DNA from: Foliamicus sp963666765
GTDB taxonomy: Bacteria > Pseudomonadota > Gammaproteobacteria > Steroidobacterales > Foliamicaceae
Direction of reading: 5' to 3'
DNA: 64,000 nt
Assembly: GCA_963666765.1 (NCBI GenBank)
Contig: OY762933.1
Span: 1,240,001-1,304,000 of the forward strand
Made by a program: the position numbers and the translations under genes. Below, in pieces: positions 61,681 through 64,000 of this stretch (positions within the stretch are counted from its first letter, which is position 1; each line of letters begins with the position of its first letter). The notes beneath the pieces were generated by a model. The model ran no database searches. It saw only the letters and a list, made by a program, of their open reading frames with translations, and was not told the DNA's origin.

Positions 61681-62955
61681 CGCACTGGCGTTCGGTATAT
61701 CTCGTTGACGATTCACAGGCCGGGTAACCCCGCCGCCTCCACGTCCAGCCGCCCCAGTCCCCCGGGCCTGAATATTCAACGCCGCGTTCACATCGGCATT
61801 GCATTGGTGGCCACAGGCCACGCATTCGAACTTGCTTTGCGAGCGGCGGTTTTCCGCCGCCACATGACCACACACCCGGCAGGTCTGCGAAGTATAGGCC
61901 GGGTCCACCTCAATCAAGGTGGCTGCCTTGTAGGAGAGCTTCGCTTCAAGTCCCGCCCAGCCGGTATTCAGGATCGAGCGGTTCAGCCCGGACTTGGCTT
62001 TGACGTTCGCGCCCGGACTCTGCGCACTGCCCTTGGCGCTCGCGGTCATCTCCTTCGTGTTCAGCGCTTCGATCACAACCGTCCCCGCACTGCCGGCCAG
62101 TTCACGGCTGACGTGGTGCTGCCAATTCGACCGCGCCATCGCGATCTTCCGCTGGACCTTCGCACAGCGGTGGCGCGCAACCGCCCTGCGCTTCGAACCT
62201 TTCTTCCGCCGGCACATCATCCGCTGATAGCGTCGCCGACGCGCCTCAAGCCGCTCCATGCCCGGCATCTCGAATATCCGCCCGTCACTGGCGGCAACCT
62301 GCCCGCAGTTGCGGTCCAATCCTAAGGCCAAACCGTTGTCGGCCGGCGCAACAAGGGCGTCGGGAACGTCGTAGCACACCGTGCAGTACCAGCGCCCCAA
62401 CACCCGCTTGACCACTGCCTGCTTCGGGGTGCAGCCGCTCCCCGCGGAGGGGGTCTCGTACGGGTTCCCGCCTGAACGCCGAAGCACGCACCAGCCCACT
62501 TTCGGTATCCACAATCGGCGCACGCCGCTGATCGAGTCGGTGCGTATCTTCACGTCCTGCGGTATCGTGAACGAGTCATCGCCCCTGCGGGACTTGAACT
62601 TCGGGAAGCCCCCGTATTGAAACGACCGCTTCCAGGCGTCGGCCTGGTACTTGAGGGCCTGGCGAACGGGATGATAAGGCAGGGCCTGCAGCCAGGGGGT
62701 CTTGGAGCGCAGCGCCGTAAACCGCTTGCCAAGGCTGAAGAACGACAGAGAGGGCCTCGCAGGACGCTCGAAAAGCAGGCCTATGAGCGTATCGTCACAG
62801 AAACGTTCGGTGTCGCAATGCAGCCGGTACTGCTCCTGCGTGTCCGCCAGCACCCGGTTCCACACCCAGCGGGCCGCACCGGCGGTCTGCGCGATCTTCG
62901 CAGCTCTTGCGGAGCTGCCTGGAACCAAGCGGTAGGTGATATTGCGGTGCGCCAT
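61663..62955 (-). CDS. tnpB: RNA-guided endonuclease TnpB (IS200/IS605 OrfB family)
   Basis: 430 residues. The RuvC-like active site is visible: LGLDRNCGQVAASDGR (first Asp), VVIEALNTKEMTASA (Glu) and a final Asp in CNADVNAALNI. A zinc ribbon lies between them (CRVCGHVAAE, CVACGHQC). The N-terminal region (ARWVWNRVLADTQEQYRLH, WLQALPYHPVRQALKYQADAW, GGFPKFKSRRGDDSF) is typical. TnpB uses an RNA made from the element end to cut DNA. The reading frame looks intact and all catalytic residues are present. The last residues (ALALAS) are encoded by the terminal repeat. Confidence 0.93.
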   Translation of the reverse strand: MAHRNITYRLVPGSSARAAKIAQTAGAARWVWNRVLADTQEQYRLHCDTERFCDDTLIGLLFERPARPSLSFFSLGKRFTALRSKTPWLQALPYHPVRQALKYQADAWKRSFQYGGFPKFKSRRGDDSFTIPQDVKIRTDSISGVRRLWIPKVGWCVLRRSGGNPYETPSAGSGCTPKQAVVKRVLGRWYCTVCYDVPDALVAPADNGLALGLDRNCGQVAASDGRIFEMPGMERLEARRRRYQRMMCRRKKGSKRRAVARHRCAKVQRKIAMARSNWQHHVSRELAGSAGTVVIEALNTKEMTASAKGSAQSPGANVKAKSGLNRSILNTGWAGLEAKLSYKAATLIEVDPAYTSQTCRVCGHVAAENRRSQSKFECVACGHQCNADVNAALNIQARGTGAAGRGGGGVTRPVNRQRDIPNASALALAS

Positions 62956-62963
62956 TTCTACTT

Positions 62964-62969
62964 ATTATA
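62964..62969 (-). promoter_or_regulatory. Perfect -10 box upstream of tnpB
   Basis: TATAAT on the minus strand lies 8 bp before the tnpB ATG (62955). No good -35 box is visible. Transcription from it would give a nearly leaderless mRNA. Confidence 0.4.
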
Positions 62970-63014
62970 CAACGAGTTAAGGGTGACTTACTGCGCCTGG
63001 GACAGGCCCCGGAT

Positions 63015-63045
63015 CTTGCGCTGGCTAGTTAGGTATATAAGCCCC
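63015..63045 (-). repeat. Right terminal inverted repeat of the TnpB element
   Basis: 31 bp, the inverse of 61650-61680 with one mismatch at 63032. CATGAGA (63046-63052) follows directly on the outside. Confidence 0.7.
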
Positions 63046-63052
63046 CATGAGA
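63046..63052 (+). repeat. 7-bp direct repeat, right flank of the TnpB element
   Basis: CATGAGA, identical to 61642-61648. Joining the two flanks would restore an uninterrupted sequence in which the alcohol dehydrogenase start lies about 110 bp from the Hsp20 gene end. Confidence 0.55.
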
Positions 63053-63053
63053 A

Positions 63054-63097
63054 CCTGCCGGCCGCCTATTGGGGAGGGGGTCAGGCGGGCCGGCAGG
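63054..63097. terminator. Hairpin between the TnpB element and the Hsp20 gene
   Basis: CCTGCCGGCC (63054-63063) pairs perfectly with GGCCGGCAGG (63088-63097). It lies 36 bp past the stop of the minus-strand Hsp20 frame and fits an end signal, though no T run follows on that strand. The TnpB element inserted 1 to 2 bp from its edge. Confidence 0.4.
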
Positions 63098-63132
63098 GTT
63101 TGGGGGTTACTTCAGTTCCGTGAGGTGTGACT

Positions 63133-63605
63133 TCAGCTTGCCTTAACCTTGATCTGGCGTGACGATGGCGCCACTTCTTCGGCTTTCGGCAAGTGGATCT
63201 CCAGCACGCCATTCTTCAGGCAGGCTTGGATGTGGTCCTGGTCCACGTCGTCCGGCAGGCTGAAGGAACGCTTGAACGTACCGAAGCCACGTTCATTCAG
63301 GTGGACGCTGCGCCCGTCGCTTTCCCGCTCGTAACTCCGCTCACCGGTAATGGTCAGGACGTCATTGGACACGGAAACTCCACGTCCTTGTCCTGCATAC
63401 CGGGCAGGTCAGCGGTCAACTCATAGCCCTTTTCGGTTTCCGCGATGTCCATTCTCGGAGTCAGCGTGAAGCTGTGCTCCAGGCTGTCGCCGTTCGAAAC
63501 GCGGAATGCACGGTCCATCCAGTTCTCCAGTTCCCGGTGCATGGAACCGAAGGCCCACGGCGTGACAAAAGTCCGTGGACGGGTCCTGACAACAAGGTTT
63601 CTCAT
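63133..63605 (-). pseudogene. Hsp20-family small heat shock protein, frameshifted
   Basis: The first frame (from 63605) reads MRNLVVRTRPRTFVTPW, ELENWMDRAF, TPRMDIAETEKGYELTADLP, GMQDKDVE and then goes out of frame. The second frame, starting at SVSNDVLTITGERSYERE and going on to GFGTFKRSFSLPDDVDQDHI, LKNGVLEIHLPKAEE, completes the alpha-crystallin domain. One base missing near 63373-63381 (around GTGGAGTTTCC) restores the family sequence DVEVSVSNDVLTI. It is either a true pseudogene or an assembly error. An AAGGAG site precedes the ATG and a hairpin lies in the leader at 63637-63656. Confidence 0.85.
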
Positions 63606-63636
63606 TGCTCTTCTCCTTTGTGCTCTTTACTCATTC

Positions 63637-63656
63637 GCTCCCGCCCTTGCGGGAGC
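63637..63656. promoter_or_regulatory. Leader hairpin upstream of the Hsp20 gene
   Basis: GCTCCCGC, a CCTT loop and GCGGGAGC make a perfect 8-bp stem 31 bp upstream of the Hsp20 ATG. It does not cover the ribosome-binding site, so it is not an obvious RNA thermometer. It might instead end transcription or stabilise the mRNA. Confidence 0.4.
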
Positions 63657-63674
63657 CTCTTCTGCAATGGAATT

Positions 63675-63700
63675 GGGGATTTCAGGCGGGGATTTCAAGC
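63675..63700 (+). repeat. Tandem 13-bp direct repeat before the SDR-like gene
   Basis: GGGGATTTCAGGC and GGGGATTTCAAGC follow each other without a gap, one mismatch apart, 26 to 51 bp upstream of the SDR-like start and just before a TAGAAT box (63712-63717). This suits a binding site for a dimeric regulator. Confidence 0.4.
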
Positions 63701-63726
63701 CGGGCGTCCTGTAGAATCGACCCGCT

Positions 63727-64000
63727 ATGTCGGAGCGTCTCGCCAACAAGGTAATGCTCGTCAGCGGAGCGGGTCCGGCGGTATCTGCCGCCGTTGCGCG
63801 CCGCGCCCTGGATTGCGGCGCCGAGGCCGTATTAATCGCCCACGACCCTGACTCCAGGGACGCCGCCGAATCGGCTCTCGCCGGAACCGGAGCGCGCCTC
63901 GTTTCCCACAATCGCGCCGAACCGGCAGCGTGGCCGGAGCTGTACGACCGCCTGCAATCGGAATCGCTGCTTCCTGACGTCCTGGTAAACGGTTGCTACG
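63727..64000 (+). CDS. Short-chain dehydrogenase-like protein (3' partial)
   Basis: 91 residues from ATG 63727 before the window ends. MSERLANKVMLVSGAGPAV, then AAVARRALDCGAEAVLIAHD and LPDVLVNGCY, resemble the Rossmann start of SDR enzymes, with the glycine motif altered from TGxxxGIG to SGAGPAVSAA. The LVNGC segment takes the place of the usual NNAG. The function is unknown. The -10-like TAGAAT ends 9 bp before the ATG, which would give a leaderless or very short leader mRNA. Confidence 0.6.
   Translation, partial: MSERLANKVMLVSGAGPAVSAAVARRALDCGAEAVLIAHDPDSRDAAESALAGTGARLVSHNRAEPAAWPELYDRLQSESLLPDVLVNGCY

Larger units (their letters stand above)
61650..63045 (-). mobile_element. TnpB element bounded by 31-bp terminal inverted repeats
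   Basis: The left end GGGGCTTATATACTTAACTA (61650 to 61680, ending AGCGCAAG) is the inverted copy of 63015-63045, with 30 of 31 positions identical. The element carries only a tnpB gene; there is no Y1 or DDE transposase. IS200/IS605 elements normally have subterminal hairpins and no terminal inverted repeats or target duplication, so this design is unusual. The inner 16 bp of the left repeat are the last codons of tnpB. Confidence 0.7.

Overview
This window is a high-GC, gene-dense chromosome segment from a proteobacterium, most likely a gammaproteobacterium. The support is synteny I recognise: pilA-pilB-pilC-pilD-coaE-zapD next to sucCD, yceD-rpmF-plsX-fabH beside a maf/yceF gene, clpS-clpA-infA, and the tkt-gap-pgk-pyk run. 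The species cannot be named from the sequence alone. No rRNA, tRNA or CRISPR array was found.

Layout. (1) 1-10906: a one-carbon and methylated-glycine catabolic operon: a methylenetetrahydrofolate reductase-like protein, a ferredoxin/ASKHA reactivase-like protein, a dimethylglycine dehydrogenase-like flavoprotein and heterotetrameric sarcosine oxidase soxBDAG. (2) 10940-17391: an alpha/beta hydrolase and the glycine cleavage genes gcvPB, gcvPA, gcvH, gcvT on the minus strand. A parDE toxin-antitoxin pair and repeat debris split them. Together (1) and (2) would strip dimethylglycine, sarcosine and glycine of one-carbon units onto tetrahydrofolate. (3) 17381-22233: a DUF885 peptidase-like protein, infA, clpA, clpS. 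(4) 22297-27771: a partial type II secretion operon, gspCDEF. (5) 27990-32909: a small lipoprotein, an L,D-transpeptidase, fabH-plsX-rpmF-yceD and maf. (6) 33040-36703: nadE and sucCD. (7) 36940-43528: type IV pilus genes pilABCD, coaE, zapD, a Nudix hydrolase and hpf. (8) 43550-51313: mgtE, pyk, pgk, gap, tkt and a thioredoxin-like protein in one minus-strand run. (9) 51520-53773: a Lon substrate-binding-domain protein, a crotonase and a polysaccharide deacetylase-like protein. (10) 53771-60560: a defence island with a higBA pair, a DNA methyltransferase plus helicase pair and a membrane protein. It is bordered by broken pieces of other defence genes (DUF4365-like, HsdS-like, RhuM-like) and by a 44-bp imperfect direct repeat. 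(11) 60642-64000: a zinc alcohol dehydrogenase, a TnpB element, a frameshifted Hsp20 gene and the start of an SDR-like gene.

The most unusual structures are mobile or structured DNA. The TnpB gene sits between 31-bp terminal inverted repeats that are themselves flanked by a 7-bp direct repeat, which is not the normal architecture of IS200/IS605 elements. Three families of short non-coding repeats are spread between operon genes: TA-flanked inverted-repeat elements with a shared core (6747-7015, 15759-15835, 47559-47724), long hairpins whose arms differ between copies but stay complementary within each copy (11812-11916, 19210-19315), and an AGTGTGCTGTCCCAT repeat (13432, 32334, 51325) that overlaps gene starts.
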